A stretch of DNA of 64,000 bases from an uncultured Clostridia bacterium (GCA_934777505.1 CAKVNM010000002.1:137927-201926); one strand, 5' to 3'; numbered from the stretch's first letter, positions 15,733 to 25,596 are shown. Notes: a model not told the origin generated them from the letters alone. A program made the numbers and translations.

Positions 15733-18192
15733 ATGAACACTAATCTTTTATTACTCATTCTTAACATTGCGTTCTTTGTTATTATTGGTCTTGGATTTTT
15801 GACAGGACTAAAAGGGCTCAAAAAATCTGGCATTGGGCTAGCGTTTTTTGTGGGTAGCGTGATTTTAACTTTCATTTTCACGCCAGTAATTACAAGAGCA
15901 CTCTTAAACATTCAAATCACGGTGGACGGAACATCGCAGACTATTTCTCAGTATATCGTTAGTTTAATCCAGCAATCGGGACTTGTTAGTGACGCCGTAA
16001 CAGCAGGCTCGAACATGGAAGCCTTAATCAACAACATTCCAGTTATGGTTGGAAATATTGTTTCGTTTATGATACTTCTAATCGTGTTCGACATTATCAT
16101 GCAAATTATTTGTGCTATCGTTTGTGCAATAATTTTCAAGAAAAAGAAAAACATCAATCCAATCAGCAAAAACACTCCAAGCAATGTTTCTGCAACTGGT
16201 AATGTAACTTATGTTAGGGAAGAACCAAATCCAAAAAAACGCAGACTACTCGGCGGACTTGTTGGTGCGGTTCATTCGCTACTTTTCATAGTTTTGCTAT
16301 TAATTCCAGTTTGCTCGCTTTGCAATCTTGTTACAACACTAGCGTTTGAACAAGAGCCAACTGCTAGCACTACCACTATGGCGCTAGAAGACAGTTCATC
16401 ACAAGACAAACCAACATACACCGCCTTTGCCTTGCAACTTCAATCAACACTTCCACAAGAGTTGCTTTCCACAATGCAAACATTAAATCAAAGTGCATTA
16501 TTCAAAGTTATTGATGCAGTTGATATCAACAATAACATTTTCAACGGCATTGCTTGTTGCAAAGTCAACGGACAAAAAGTTGTGCTATCAACCGAAGTTA
16601 CTAGCATGGCAACAATTTATAACAATGTTGAATACATTTCTAAACTAGACCTAACAACCAGCGCTGGCGTTAGGGAAATCGACTTTGGCAAACTAAGACT
16701 TGCCGTAGATAGTGCATTTAATAGCGGAATTATAAAGTCAGTTGTTCCAGAAACTGTAAACCTTGTTATTGACTGGACAACAGCAGACGACATATCAAAT
16801 CTAAGCGAAGAAACACAAAATATCATCAAACCTTTGAGAGATAAAGTCTTGGAAGACGCTGATTTAAAAGCCACACTAATTAGATTAAAAACAATTTTGG
16901 CTGACGAAAACAAGACCAACGAATTTTTAAAGAAAGAACTAAATATTGTTATTGATGTTTGCGAAATGATTGTTCCAACCGAAATCTTGGATTCAGTCAT
17001 GGGCGAAACACAAAATCAAGAAATGTCAGGCATAGTCTTTACTGAACTAAGCAAAGACAACTATAAACTATTTAACAACTTGGTTGACAAGGTGTTTGAA
17101 AGCGATATTGTTAATGTTGCCACACTTTATGGAACAAACAAGATTATTGACACATTGCAACAATATTTTGAAAACAACATTCCAGATGCATCACAAGTTA
17201 TTGAAATTAGAAAACTCGACATCGAAAACGCCGTTAACTTCTACAACAAACAAGCAGTAAAAACAGCGTTCACAGGACTTCTTAAAATTTTCCACGAATA
17301 CGACACTATTGGATTTGACGAAATTGCCAAGGACTACACAATCATGGCAACCGATTCGCTAGAAGACCATGTAAAAGCATTAGGAACAGCAATCGACTGT
17401 TTCAAAAACCTTGATATTCTAAGAGAATTTGGAACTCTTGACGACATTCTAGACAACGCTATGCAGGTTGAAATCAAAATCAACAGCGAAAACGGCGAAG
17501 AAAAATACACCGTTCTTGACTTTGCTGATTTAAGACTTTTGAAAGACAAAACTTTCAGTGCCGAACAAGATTTTGAAATCCTAGCCCCAGCCGTAAGACA
17601 AATACTCACTGTAAAATTTGAACAAGACGGCAAGGAAATCGACTTCTTCAAGGAAATGCGAACCATTGGACTAAAAGAAACAATCCTAAAACTCAACAAA
17701 GAACAAACTTCTAACATTCTAACTCCACTTGGAAACAGCAAACTATTCAAGCCTTTGAATGTTATGCTCATCAACTTTATCAATGCTTCCGTTAAAGACA
17801 CAATCGGCGGAGATATCAAAGACCTTGTGGCAGACGATGTTGATTTGTCCAGCCAAGTTGACGATATCGTTCAGGTTGTAGAAGATGTTAAAAAACTTCT
17901 TCCATCACTCGAACAAATCAGTTCTGGCGAAAAAACTCTTGACGACATTGTTAACAACACCGAAGAAGTTGACGCAATCACATCACTTCTTGAAACCTTG
18001 CAAGACAACGCCAATACAAACGGCGAAAATGGTGCTTTCACAGGCGTTTACAACGCGATGCTTGATTATGTCAAGAACGAATCAAACGGACTAAGCGGAA
18101 TAAACGAAATCATCGGAAACAACACTCAACTGGTTGACGACAAATCGGTTATCAACTGGGCGCAAGTTATTCAAGATTATCTTGCAAAATAA
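15733..18192 (+). CDS. Large membrane protein with CvpA-like N-terminus
   Basis: 819 residues, start fixed by TGGGGGAAAACT. Four membrane segments lie in the first 200 residues (about 3-24, 33-55, 104-135, 172-200); the pattern LTGLKGLKKSGIGLAFFVGS recalls CvpA/colicin V production-family proteins, but the match is weak. After 205 come about 600 residues of acidic, helix-rich sequence without recognisable motifs, ending without an anchor. The large domain is probably extracellular, though topology is not certain. Monocistronic, with promoter-like sequence upstream and terminator downstream. Function unknown. Confidence 0.75.
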   Translation: MNTNLLLLILNIAFFVIIGLGFLTGLKGLKKSGIGLAFFVGSVILTFIFTPVITRALLNIQITVDGTSQTISQYIVSLIQQSGLVSDAVTAGSNMEALINNIPVMVGNIVSFMILLIVFDIIMQIICAIVCAIIFKKKKNINPISKNTPSNVSATGNVTYVREEPNPKKRRLLGGLVGAVHSLLFIVLLLIPVCSLCNLVTTLAFEQEPTASTTTMALEDSSSQDKPTYTAFALQLQSTLPQELLSTMQTLNQSALFKVIDAVDINNNIFNGIACCKVNGQKVVLSTEVTSMATIYNNVEYISKLDLTTSAGVREIDFGKLRLAVDSAFNSGIIKSVVPETVNLVIDWTTADDISNLSEETQNIIKPLRDKVLEDADLKATLIRLKTILADENKTNEFLKKELNIVIDVCEMIVPTEILDSVMGETQNQEMSGIVFTELSKDNYKLFNNLVDKVFESDIVNVATLYGTNKIIDTLQQYFENNIPDASQVIEIRKLDIENAVNFYNKQAVKTAFTGLLKIFHEYDTIGFDEIAKDYTIMATDSLEDHVKALGTAIDCFKNLDILREFGTLDDILDNAMQVEIKINSENGEEKYTVLDFADLRLLKDKTFSAEQDFEILAPAVRQILTVKFEQDGKEIDFFKEMRTIGLKETILKLNKEQTSNILTPLGNSKLFKPLNVMLINFINASVKDTIGGDIKDLVADDVDLSSQVDDIVQVVEDVKKLLPSLEQISSGEKTLDDIVNNTEEVDAITSLLETLQDNANTNGENGAFTGVYNAMLDYVKNESNGLSGINEIIGNNTQLVDDKSVINWAQVIQDYLAK

Positions 18193-18195
18193 TCA

Positions 18196-18229
18196 AAAAA
18201 GGCATATCGCTTTGATATGTCTTTTTTTT
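18196..18229 (+). terminator. Terminator of the CvpA-like gene
   Basis: Stem GGCATATC/GATATGTC (one G-T pair) near 18201-18221 with an A run before and TTTTTTTT after. Confidence 0.8.
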
Positions 18230-18465
18230 GCAGTCATAATATGTCCTTTATTTTAAAATTAAAATTCGTTGCCTAATAAAATCGTGGAAATTTTAGTGTT
18301 CCCGTTTGCTTTTAAAATATGATTTCGCTTGCATGGGTTGATAAGATCGTGTTTATGTAGTCAATAACGCCCAAAATTTAAAAGCATGGTTTTTTGATTA
18401 ATAACGCTTTTTTAATTTATTTATTTGCATTAATCAAAGTCGCTTTTATAAGTCACCTTGGTATC
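18230..18465. other. Intergenic space between convergent genes
   Basis: About 240 bp between two terminators; no gene, promoter or repeat seen. Confidence 0.5.
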
Positions 18466-18491
18466 AAAAAAGGAGCGTTTATGCCCCTTTT
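18466..18491 (-). terminator. Terminator of the 18513 gene
   Basis: Minus strand AAAAGGGGC/GCTCCTTTT (18483-18491, 18468-18476) with TTTTTT following. Confidence 0.65.
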
Positions 18492-18512
18492 GTTTTATTT
18501 ATATTTCACTGC

Positions 18513-19445
18513 TTAAACTTGTGGTTGTTCAATGCTTGGAGTGGTGTTGAAACTTTTTAGGTAGTATGTAAACTTGTCGTTACTAGAATAACCCGTGTTT
18601 CCCAAAACTGGAACGGTTACCGAAGCGGTGTAAGACTGCTCAATCGTCATTGCAACAAGATTGCCGTTGCGGTCGATAATGCAGTGAACTTCTATGCTCA
18701 AAAATTTTGGACATGATGTCAAATCGCCTTCATACATCATTTGCTTGTCGTAGTTTTTAACGGCACTAACAACATTGAGTTTTGCACTAGCGCTATATGA
18801 CTCCACCTTGCCAGTGTAGGCGTTGTGGTTGACTGTAAAGAATGTCGACTTGGTTATCGTGCTACTATTAATAGTGTAGAAGTAACAATTCCCGCTAGAC
18901 ATTGCCTTGAAGTTGCTACTATATGACGAAACAATGTGACCGTTTTCGTACCTAACGCTTTCGGTTTCTTTGGAGTAAATTTGACCGTTTTTGTAGTAGT
19001 AACTGGACGCTTTTGACTGTCCAAGGTCAATTCCAAGCGAGTTTGATTTTTCGTACTGTTTGGTTTCAGTATAAACGCTTTTGTCATCGTATAGCACTTG
19101 ATGTCCTTCGGTTAGAACAGTCGCAATCACGCCAAGCGAGCCTGCGTTTATTTGTCCTTCAAAAGTCATTTCGTAACTGCTATAAGAATTAAACTTTTCA
19201 AACGCATAGGATATTGCCGATTTTGCGTCTGCAAATAGTGGATTTTCGGTTTTGATATTTGTGGTGTTGTCATTTCTAACATTGCTATTAAAATCGCCAA
19301 CTTCTTGCATCATTTGGTTATACTTTGACTCGTATGCGTTAAACTTGTTGGAAGTCGAAACAAACGCCGAGCAGAATGCAAAAACATACGCCACTAAACA
19401 TATCCATGTGCAAACATAAGAATACTTTGAATAATTGATTTTCAT
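18513..19445 (-). CDS. Membrane-anchored extracytoplasmic protein (paralogue A)
   Basis: 310 residues. A short cytoplasmic start (MKINYSKYSY) is followed by one membrane helix (VCTWICLVAYVFAFCSAFVS) and a secreted domain. It is clearly paralogous to the gene at 19527: both share KY-T-W-C-L-VYV-AF at the anchor, a DFNS segment, LFxDA(K/R)-A--YA, YTGK(V/I)ESYSAS and a VxHCII-NG element in the same order. The domain is beta-rich with alternating Tyr/Ser/Lys; no catalytic motif is seen. Its promoter abuts the ATG with no SD (see 19453-19481). Function unknown. Confidence 0.75.
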   Translation of the reverse strand: MKINYSKYSYVCTWICLVAYVFAFCSAFVSTSNKFNAYESKYNQMMQEVGDFNSNVRNDNTTNIKTENPLFADAKSAISYAFEKFNSYSSYEMTFEGQINAGSLGVIATVLTEGHQVLYDDKSVYTETKQYEKSNSLGIDLGQSKASSYYYKNGQIYSKETESVRYENGHIVSSYSSNFKAMSSGNCYFYTINSSTITKSTFFTVNHNAYTGKVESYSASAKLNVVSAVKNYDKQMMYEGDLTSCPKFLSIEVHCIIDRNGNLVAMTIEQSYTASVTVPVLGNTGYSSNDKFTYYLKSFNTTPSIEQPQV

Positions 19446-19452
19446 GTTATAA

Positions 19453-19481
19453 AGTTTAGCATTAAACACAAGTTTTGTCAA
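19453..19481 (-). promoter_or_regulatory. Promoter of paralogue A, abutting the start codon
   Basis: Minus strand TTGACA (19476-19481), 17-bp spacer, TAAACT (19453-19458). The -10 ends 7 nt from the ATG at 19445. Confidence 0.65.
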
Positions 19482-19483
19482 TA

Positions 19484-19511
19484 TTAAAAAAAGATGCTAA
19501 AAAGCATCTTT
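19484..19511 (-). terminator. Terminator of paralogue B
   Basis: Stem AAAGATGCT/AGCATCTTT (19490-19498, 19503-19511) with a T run on the minus strand. It separates the two paralogues into independent units. Confidence 0.85.
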
Positions 19512-19526
19512 AAAGTTGGCTATATA

Positions 19527-20465
19527 CTAAATATTTTCAATCACAGGTTCTGCAAAAGAAGGATTTTCGTTTGCCTTGACAACATAAATTCTATGAACAT
19601 TTTTTGCATGCAAGTCAACACCGCCAAACTTTGCCATTGTGGTTCTAAATTCTTCCTGCAAGGTGGCAGAAATAAGTGTGCCATTTGGAGCAATAATGCA
19701 GTGAATAACAAGTTTTGTGTACACCGGAGTGGATGAAAAGCCACATTCAAATCTGCTCATTTTATCGTAACCGTCAACAGCCTTGGTGGTGTTGAGTTCT
19801 ACGCTCGCACTGTAAGACTCAATCTTGCCTGTGTAAACATCGTAGTTGGTTTTAAAATAGAGTTCTGTTTTAATTGTGTCTTTGTTGATAATATAAGTCA
19901 AAAACTGACCTTCGTAGTCGTTGAAGTAATCTTCGTAGTTGCTTGCCGTAACAGTTTCGGTTGCGGAGTCGTATGTGATATCATGCGAAAAAGCGGTGTA
20001 GCAAACATTGTTTTTGTAAAGCCTTTTAGAAGCTATTGTTTGACCATTTGCGTTGCCGTTTTCATAACGCTTCATTTCTACAAAGCAACTACCACTTTCA
20101 AATTTTGCTTGTGTTTGATTTATTTTCAACTTGATTGGAACATTAACAATTCCAAGTTTAGAAGCAGTCATGTCGACATCGCCAATAATACTTAGTTCGT
20201 AGCCTTTGCCGTTGATAACATAATTGTACGCGTAGTCAACCGCTGTTCTTGCGTCATAAAAAAGTGGCGTTTGATTTTCTCTGTTGTTGTTACGCTTTAT
20301 CGAACTATTAAAGTCCAAAGTTTCTTGCATCAGTCTTGCATACAGGTTTTCATAGTTTAGTTCATAGCCACGGTTTGTAAAGTATACTCCAAAAAATGCA
20401 CAGACATAAACCGCAAGGCACACCCATGTTAGAATAAAAGTATATTTTGCATAATGTTTTTTCAT
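19527..20465 (-). CDS. Membrane-anchored extracytoplasmic protein (paralogue B)
   Basis: 312 residues with the same plan as the neighbour at 18513: short basic start, membrane helix (WVCLAVYVCAFFGVYF), then a secreted beta-rich domain with LFYDARTAVDYAYN, YTGKIESYSASVELN and KLVIHCIIAPNG. Sequence similarity is spread over the whole length, which indicates a tandem gene duplication. Unlike paralogue A its mRNA should have a leader of about 45 nt. No enzyme motif is seen; a lipid- or ligand-binding role is only a guess. Confidence 0.75.
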   Translation of the reverse strand: MKKHYAKYTFILTWVCLAVYVCAFFGVYFTNRGYELNYENLYARLMQETLDFNSSIKRNNNRENQTPLFYDARTAVDYAYNYVINGKGYELSIIGDVDMTASKLGIVNVPIKLKINQTQAKFESGSCFVEMKRYENGNANGQTIASKRLYKNNVCYTAFSHDITYDSATETVTASNYEDYFNDYEGQFLTYIINKDTIKTELYFKTNYDVYTGKIESYSASVELNTTKAVDGYDKMSRFECGFSSTPVYTKLVIHCIIAPNGTLISATLQEEFRTTMAKFGGVDLHAKNVHRIYVVKANENPSFAEPVIENI

Positions 20466-20515
20466 ATTTTTAAAATTAACCCTTTGTTAATAATATTTTT
20501 CGTTAGTGTAGATTA

Positions 20516-20544
20516 ATCTTATCACACATAGGATTAATTGTCAA
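20516..20544 (-). promoter_or_regulatory. Promoter of paralogue B
   Basis: Minus strand TTGACA (20539-20544), 17-bp spacer, TAAGAT (20516-20521). Confidence 0.65.
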
Positions 20545-20632
20545 TAATCATTATGTAGCAAGGCAAAGAGATTTTTTGATTTTTGCAATCGTAATTCAAA
20601 AAAGTCTTGCATTAAATTTTTTGCCAAGCAAT

Positions 20633-20658
20633 AAAAAGTCATGAAAACTCATGACTTT
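20633..20658 (-). terminator. Terminator of the AAA+/metallopeptidase operon
   Basis: Stem AAAGTCATGA/TCATGACTTT (20635-20644, 20649-20658) with a 4-nt loop, overlapping the stop codon. Confidence 0.8.
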
Positions 20659-23128
20659 AATTGCTTAATTCTTCTTTGTCGGTTTTAAAGTTGTCAAGGT
20701 CCTGCAACTTGATTTTAACAACCTTTCCAACTGTTGGAAAAAATTCCTTTTCGCCATAAACAATCCAAATAAGATTAGAAAGATATTTATCGTTGCGAGT
20801 GATTGTGCAGTAGCCATCAGTAAACACAATTTTGTTAACTTTTGGGTCTTGCGAAAATCTTACAATCGTGCTATCAAAGTTTGTTCCACCACGGCCAATC
20901 ATGATAAAGTTTTCAATGTCTTTTTCTGCCTTGATTTTCATAAATCCGTAAAACTTTGTATCAAAACAACCAACTTCCAACTCGCTATGTTTTAGTAGTG
21001 GTTTCAAGGCTCTCAAAAACGCCTTAACATCTTCGTCCTTAACCGAGCCCGATGTGTCAATCATCACTTGGGTTAGGGCGTGCTCGTCTTCGTAGTCTTC
21101 CAGCCTGTAAGCATAGTTATTTTCAGCAATCGACCTTCTTTGTGACCAAATCATTTCTTCCTTTTCGATTTCGTTTCTAATGATTAATCGCCAGTCGACC
21201 GTTTTTTCGTCATAGCCAGACGATTTTATGCCAACTTGTTTTGGCTTGGTTACTGTTTTTGAAAATCCTTTTTTTAGTGACTCAAAATGCTTTTTTGCAA
21301 ACTCAATTCGCTGTTTGCGATTTTCGGCAAACTCGTTTTTTTCAATCAAATCTTGCGATTGACTGATTTTTGATTGGAGCAGTTTTTTGATATCTTCTTT
21401 TTTGCTTTGCTCAAAAATTTCAATCTGCTCGTCTTTTAAATTTTCCGCTTGCTTTGAGTTTTTTTCTTTTGAGTCTTGACCTTTCTTTAATTGTTCTTTG
21501 TTGGAGTCTTGATTTTCTTCACTCACTTGGTTGTCCAAATTTTCCAAAAATTTTTTGGCTTGCTCTTTCCAGTTAGAGTGGTCGTCTATTTGCTTTTTAG
21601 CGTACTTGTTCATAATAATATCAATATCGGCAAGTTCTTTTAGGTGTTCGCTTTGGCTGATGTAATCATCAACTTCCTTTAAAGCAAAATCTTTGACCGA
21701 TTGATTATTAGAACTTTCGTTATCCAAATCATCATTGCTGGTGTTATCGCTATTAGAATTTTCGTCACTGCCATAGTTTTCTTTGTCGCTAGAATTTGCA
21801 CCTAAATCAGCATTGTTTCCCAACTTTGTTTGAATATTTTGCTTGTTAGGAACACTATCGTCTTGACTAGCATTTTCTTTGCTTAATTTGTTTTGTTCGT
21901 CAACACTTTTGTTGCTATCACTTACCAACTTTTCGTCTTGCGAGCCTTTGTTGATATTATTCTCACTTTCGGCTTTGTTACTGTTTTGGCTTATTTTAAC
22001 TTGTTGTTGAGTATTTGTATCATTAAGATAATTATTTGATACCGAGTCTTGATTAGTAGAATTATTAATATTTTCTTGTTTGTTTATATCTTTGTTATTT
22101 GATTTTGACTCTTGTAAATTTGAATTGTTAGAACTGTTTTGACCATCTTTGCTTGCGTTTTGATTTTGTTTTTCGCTTTGCTTGGATTGATTTTGGCTGT
22201 CATTTATAGGTTTTGAGTCGTTTTGTTTTTCGCCGTCAAGAATATCATTCAAATCGTGAGTATTACTGTCAGCGTTTTTACTGTTATCATTGTCACTGTT
22301 TGTTTTTTCGCTTGAAGCGTTATCTTTTTTAAGGCTCTTGTTGTCACTCTTGCTGGCGGCGTCTTTATTTTTTTCGGCAGGGGAATTGTCATCATTTTGC
22401 AAACTTTCGCTATTTTCTTGACTCGTGGAGTCACTGTCTTTGCCGTCTTGGCTGGAACTTTCTAAGTCTTGCTTAACTGAGTTTTTATCGTCTTGTTTCG
22501 CTGAATTTTCGTCAGTGCCGTTTTCGCTTGCGTTCTGAGCGTTATCTTTGCTTTGCTCGGTCAAGTTTTGCTCGTTTGATTTGCCTTGACCTTGATTTTC
22601 GTTATCGCCACTTGCGTCATCACTTTGATTTTCTTGGTTGCCAAATGGCCCGCCTTGCTCGTCAGTGTCTTCGTCTTGTTTTTGCTTTTCAAGTTCCTTT
22701 TCCGCTTCTTCAACAAGGTGGTCATAAAATTCTTCGGCGGAGTAGTTAAGACTTTCTTCAATATCAATGCCGTCATCAATAATTTCAAAGCCGTCTTGTT
22801 TTAGGTTTGCGTTTATGATTGCGTCCGTTGCAATGTTCCAAATTTGTGGGTCACGAATATTGCCGTTTTTGTCGATAATTCGGTTAACATGCTCAAACTT
22901 GATGTGCATAAACTCGTGTGCGATAATAAACAACTGCTCGTTTGGAGAAAGTTTTGGAAAACGGTCTTCGTTTAACATCACTGTGTTTCCGTCAACTTGG
23001 GCGTAGGCGTCCCTAACAATGGTTTTTGAGTACACAATTTGAGTGCGTGCAATATCGCCCGCAAATCGTGGATATTTCAAAACAAGCATTTTTTTAAGTC
23101 TTTCAAGGCTCTTGATTTTGTCTTCCAT
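20657..23128 (-). CDS. VWA-like metallopeptidase-fold protein (DUF2201-like) with long low-complexity linker
   Basis: 823 residues. Residues about 1-140 form a zincin-like domain with HEFMHIKFEH (HExxH). From about 150 to 490 lies a linker made almost wholly of Asn, Ser, Asp, Gln, Lys and Glu. A helical part and then a VWA-like C-terminal domain follow, with the MIDAS motif DTSGS in MIDTSGSVKDED, GRGGTNFDS and the final VFTDGYC. This architecture matches the DUF2201/VWA-like metallopeptidases encoded beside MoxR AAA+ ATPases. AGGAGGAAAC fixes the ATG at 23128. It follows the ATPase gene by 53 bp in one operon; a role in chaperone-like remodelling is inferred. Confidence 0.85.
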   Translation of the reverse strand: MEDKIKSLERLKKMLVLKYPRFAGDIARTQIVYSKTIVRDAYAQVDGNTVMLNEDRFPKLSPNEQLFIIAHEFMHIKFEHVNRIIDKNGNIRDPQIWNIATDAIINANLKQDGFEIIDDGIDIEESLNYSAEEFYDHLVEEAEKELEKQKQDEDTDEQGGPFGNQENQSDDASGDNENQGQGKSNEQNLTEQSKDNAQNASENGTDENSAKQDDKNSVKQDLESSSQDGKDSDSTSQENSESLQNDDNSPAEKNKDAASKSDNKSLKKDNASSEKTNSDNDNSKNADSNTHDLNDILDGEKQNDSKPINDSQNQSKQSEKQNQNASKDGQNSSNNSNLQESKSNNKDINKQENINNSTNQDSVSNNYLNDTNTQQQVKISQNSNKAESENNINKGSQDEKLVSDSNKSVDEQNKLSKENASQDDSVPNKQNIQTKLGNNADLGANSSDKENYGSDENSNSDNTSNDDLDNESSNNQSVKDFALKEVDDYISQSEHLKELADIDIIMNKYAKKQIDDHSNWKEQAKKFLENLDNQVSEENQDSNKEQLKKGQDSKEKNSKQAENLKDEQIEIFEQSKKEDIKKLLQSKISQSQDLIEKNEFAENRKQRIEFAKKHFESLKKGFSKTVTKPKQVGIKSSGYDEKTVDWRLIIRNEIEKEEMIWSQRRSIAENNYAYRLEDYEDEHALTQVMIDTSGSVKDEDVKAFLRALKPLLKHSELEVGCFDTKFYGFMKIKAEKDIENFIMIGRGGTNFDSTIVRFSQDPKVNKIVFTDGYCTITRNDKYLSNLIWIVYGEKEFFPTVGKVVKIKLQDLDNFKTDKEELSN

Positions 23129-23181
23129 GTTTCCTCCTGACAGCAATTTTTAACTTTGTTTAAACAAATTTGATTAATATT

Positions 23182-25596
23182 TTAAATCCAAGATTCTTCG
23201 TCTAGTTCTGCAAGTTTTTCCATACGCTTTTCGTCTTTTCTTGCCCAGTAAATATCGTATAAAGAAAGATATTCTGGAGAGCAGTATTTTTTGATAAACT
23301 CTCTGCATTCCTTAACCTGACCAATGTTTGCTGGAAGAAGCGCTGTAACATAAGCAAACTTGTCGTTAACAGTTTTTGGCAAGTCGTCTTGTGTAAACTT
23401 TTGACTGCAAACTTCGTCAACGGTCAAGGTTGGACTGTTGTAGAAATTGTAGAAATCAACTGCCCAATCGGCTCTAAGTTTAGAACCAATTAGGGATTGT
23501 AAAATGTCTTCAACATCTTTGCCGATAAATTTTCCTGCTTTCAAATCTTTTTCAAAGGCGTAGAGCGAATTTGAAATCGACACCCAGCCACGAGGGTCGT
23601 TTGTTCTGCCACGGCAACCATTTTGGTCAAGGTTGGCTTCTCCAACTTCTGGTTCTTCGTAGAAGTAGCCAATGGAGTCGATGTCGTCTTTGTTCCCGTT
23701 TTTGATATAGTTTGACCAAATATAACTAACAACCACTGGGTGAACATTGTGGGTCAGGGCATATTCATCAATCCATTCGCCAACCTTTGGCTCCATATCC
23801 AAAATATGGTCAAATCTTTTTTCTAGTGGTTCAGCCAAATCTTCGGCAACATTGGAATATTTTTTCTGGTTTCCCGTTGCAACAACAACTGTGTTTGCTG
23901 GAAGTTTTAGTCCCTTTCCAGTTTCAACCAACTTGTTCAAAACCAAAGTGTAGACAAGTGATTGCACGGCTGGCTTAACATTCAAAAGTTCGTCTAGCAA
24001 AATAACAACTTTTTCGTCACTGTTTTTGCTTCGCTCATAAACTTGGCCAGCGATATCAAACAAGTTTTGAATATTCTCTGCAACGAGTTTTCGTTCGCTC
24101 TCGGTTGCACATTGCAAAATGGCTTCTTTTGCAAAATCTGGTGGAATAGATTGACCTGTTTGCAAGTTCATCGAACCAACAACTTTTTCTGGAAACATAT
24201 TGTTGGTTAGTTTAATGTAGATTAGGTTAGGGTACATACTTTTTAGTCTTTCGGTTTTACCAATTCCAGATGGTCCACGAAGCAAAACAGAACTGCCTGC
24301 GTCAATCCAGTTACGAATTTTTTGTGTGTCGCTCAAAATTTCTCTGTCGCTCTTTTTTGTGGTGTCTGGGTTGAGTCTGTCGAGTCTTGACTTGAACTTT
24401 TTGTTAGTAGTTTTTTCCACAATCGTTGACTCCTTTTTTTGGTTCTCTTTTTTTATTGTTGTTTTTGTAAGATTGTTTATGTTATTTTTTGGTGCTTGCA
24501 CACTAGTTTTGCTTGCAACATTCAAAGCCGTCCTTTTTACAAAGTTGGTTTCGTTAAACGCAACATCAATAAAGCCAAATTTTCCAAAGTTTCCGCCGTT
24601 AGGAGCGGTGAAATTGACATTTCCGTTGCTGGTTATGTTATTAACATTAATCCCGTTCAAAAAGCCTCTAATCGTGCTATTTTGCCACAAAAGATTGTTT
24701 TTGTCTTCGCCACGATAGTATGGCAAGCCCGAAATTATGCCGTTTAGGCTGATAAGGTACACAAAATCGTCTTTTCCATTTCCTAGCGGGTTGATGCCTT
24801 TTGGAAGTTTTCCCCAGTTGATAATCAACCACTTGATTGGTTCAACCTTTACCCAAACAACTTGATTTGCGGTTTCAATTTTCTCGCCGTCAGCGTAGGT
24901 CTTTGTGCTTTGGTGCATATTAGGAACAATCCTAACATATTTTTGACCCATGTACTCAACTTCTTTAAAGTACTGACCTTTTTTGTTTTTGTCAAAGTAG
25001 GCAAAAAAGTTTCTGCCAGTTTCCTTAATAGCCCCGTTTTTTACTGCTTGCTCCAAAGTCTTAATTTGCTCGGCGTCTTTAACTGCTGTGTTTGGATATT
25101 CGCCCATCTCAACAGTTCTTCCGTACTGATTGCCATAGGCGTTTTTCAAAACCTTTGGATTGAAGTCAAATGGATACTTTTTCAACATATCGGCAAAGTC
25201 TTGCGGAACATTCTCGCCCTTTTGCGCTCTACGGCACACTTCAACCATGTTTGCTTTAAGACAAACCATAGGTCTCACGCAAGAGTCGGTGCTGTCAATG
25301 TAAAAACTTTTTAGGTTGTCGTTATCTCTCTCAATCTGCAAATTTTTGTTGCTAGCAACTGTTCGAGTAAACGACCAAGAACCTTTTTTTATGAATGGGC
25401 CACAGTTTTCATCGGTTAGCCTTGCTCCGCAAAGCACGGCGTAATCGGTTGGGTAGACTTGCGAAAATGGCAAATCGTTTCGCTGACCAAGCCACTGAAT
25501 AGCAAGGTTATCCACAGTTTCAAAATCCTTGTTCACATTGCCAGTTGGGTCGCTGTTGTAAACACTCATATTCCAAATCAAATCTTTTAGTTCCAT
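23182..25596 (-). CDS. MoxR-type AAA+ ATPase with N-terminal DUF6273-like domain
   Basis: 804 residues. The C-terminal half is an AAA_5/MoxR ATPase: Walker A GPSGIGKT, Walker B VVILLDELLN, sensor-1 VVATGNQ and a downstream helical lid. The first 330 residues do not belong to usual MoxR proteins. They contain VEMGEYPNTA, PIKWLIINW and LLWQNSTIRGFLN, resembling DUF6273 (formylglycine-enzyme/C-lectin-like fold). An earlier piece, GSWSFTRTVASN and VRPMVCL, resembles the end of the same domain, so it may be permuted. A Ser/Lys/Asn linker joins both halves. Start at MELKDLIWN with a GGGGGGATAAA SD. Confidence 0.85.
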   Translation of the reverse strand: MELKDLIWNMSVYNSDPTGNVNKDFETVDNLAIQWLGQRNDLPFSQVYPTDYAVLCGARLTDENCGPFIKKGSWSFTRTVASNKNLQIERDNDNLKSFYIDSTDSCVRPMVCLKANMVEVCRRAQKGENVPQDFADMLKKYPFDFNPKVLKNAYGNQYGRTVEMGEYPNTAVKDAEQIKTLEQAVKNGAIKETGRNFFAYFDKNKKGQYFKEVEYMGQKYVRIVPNMHQSTKTYADGEKIETANQVVWVKVEPIKWLIINWGKLPKGINPLGNGKDDFVYLISLNGIISGLPYYRGEDKNNLLWQNSTIRGFLNGINVNNITSNGNVNFTAPNGGNFGKFGFIDVAFNETNFVKRTALNVASKTSVQAPKNNINNLTKTTIKKENQKKESTIVEKTTNKKFKSRLDRLNPDTTKKSDREILSDTQKIRNWIDAGSSVLLRGPSGIGKTERLKSMYPNLIYIKLTNNMFPEKVVGSMNLQTGQSIPPDFAKEAILQCATESERKLVAENIQNLFDIAGQVYERSKNSDEKVVILLDELLNVKPAVQSLVYTLVLNKLVETGKGLKLPANTVVVATGNQKKYSNVAEDLAEPLEKRFDHILDMEPKVGEWIDEYALTHNVHPVVVSYIWSNYIKNGNKDDIDSIGYFYEEPEVGEANLDQNGCRGRTNDPRGWVSISNSLYAFEKDLKAGKFIGKDVEDILQSLIGSKLRADWAVDFYNFYNSPTLTVDEVCSQKFTQDDLPKTVNDKFAYVTALLPANIGQVKECREFIKKYCSPEYLSLYDIYWARKDEKRMEKLAELDEESWI

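Noticed and set aside
21650..22700. Repetitive-looking stretch, possible minisatellite or CRISPR-like array
   Set aside because: No constant repeat/spacer pattern; it is one coding frame of Asn/Ser/Asp/Gln/Lys linker in the VWA-like protein.
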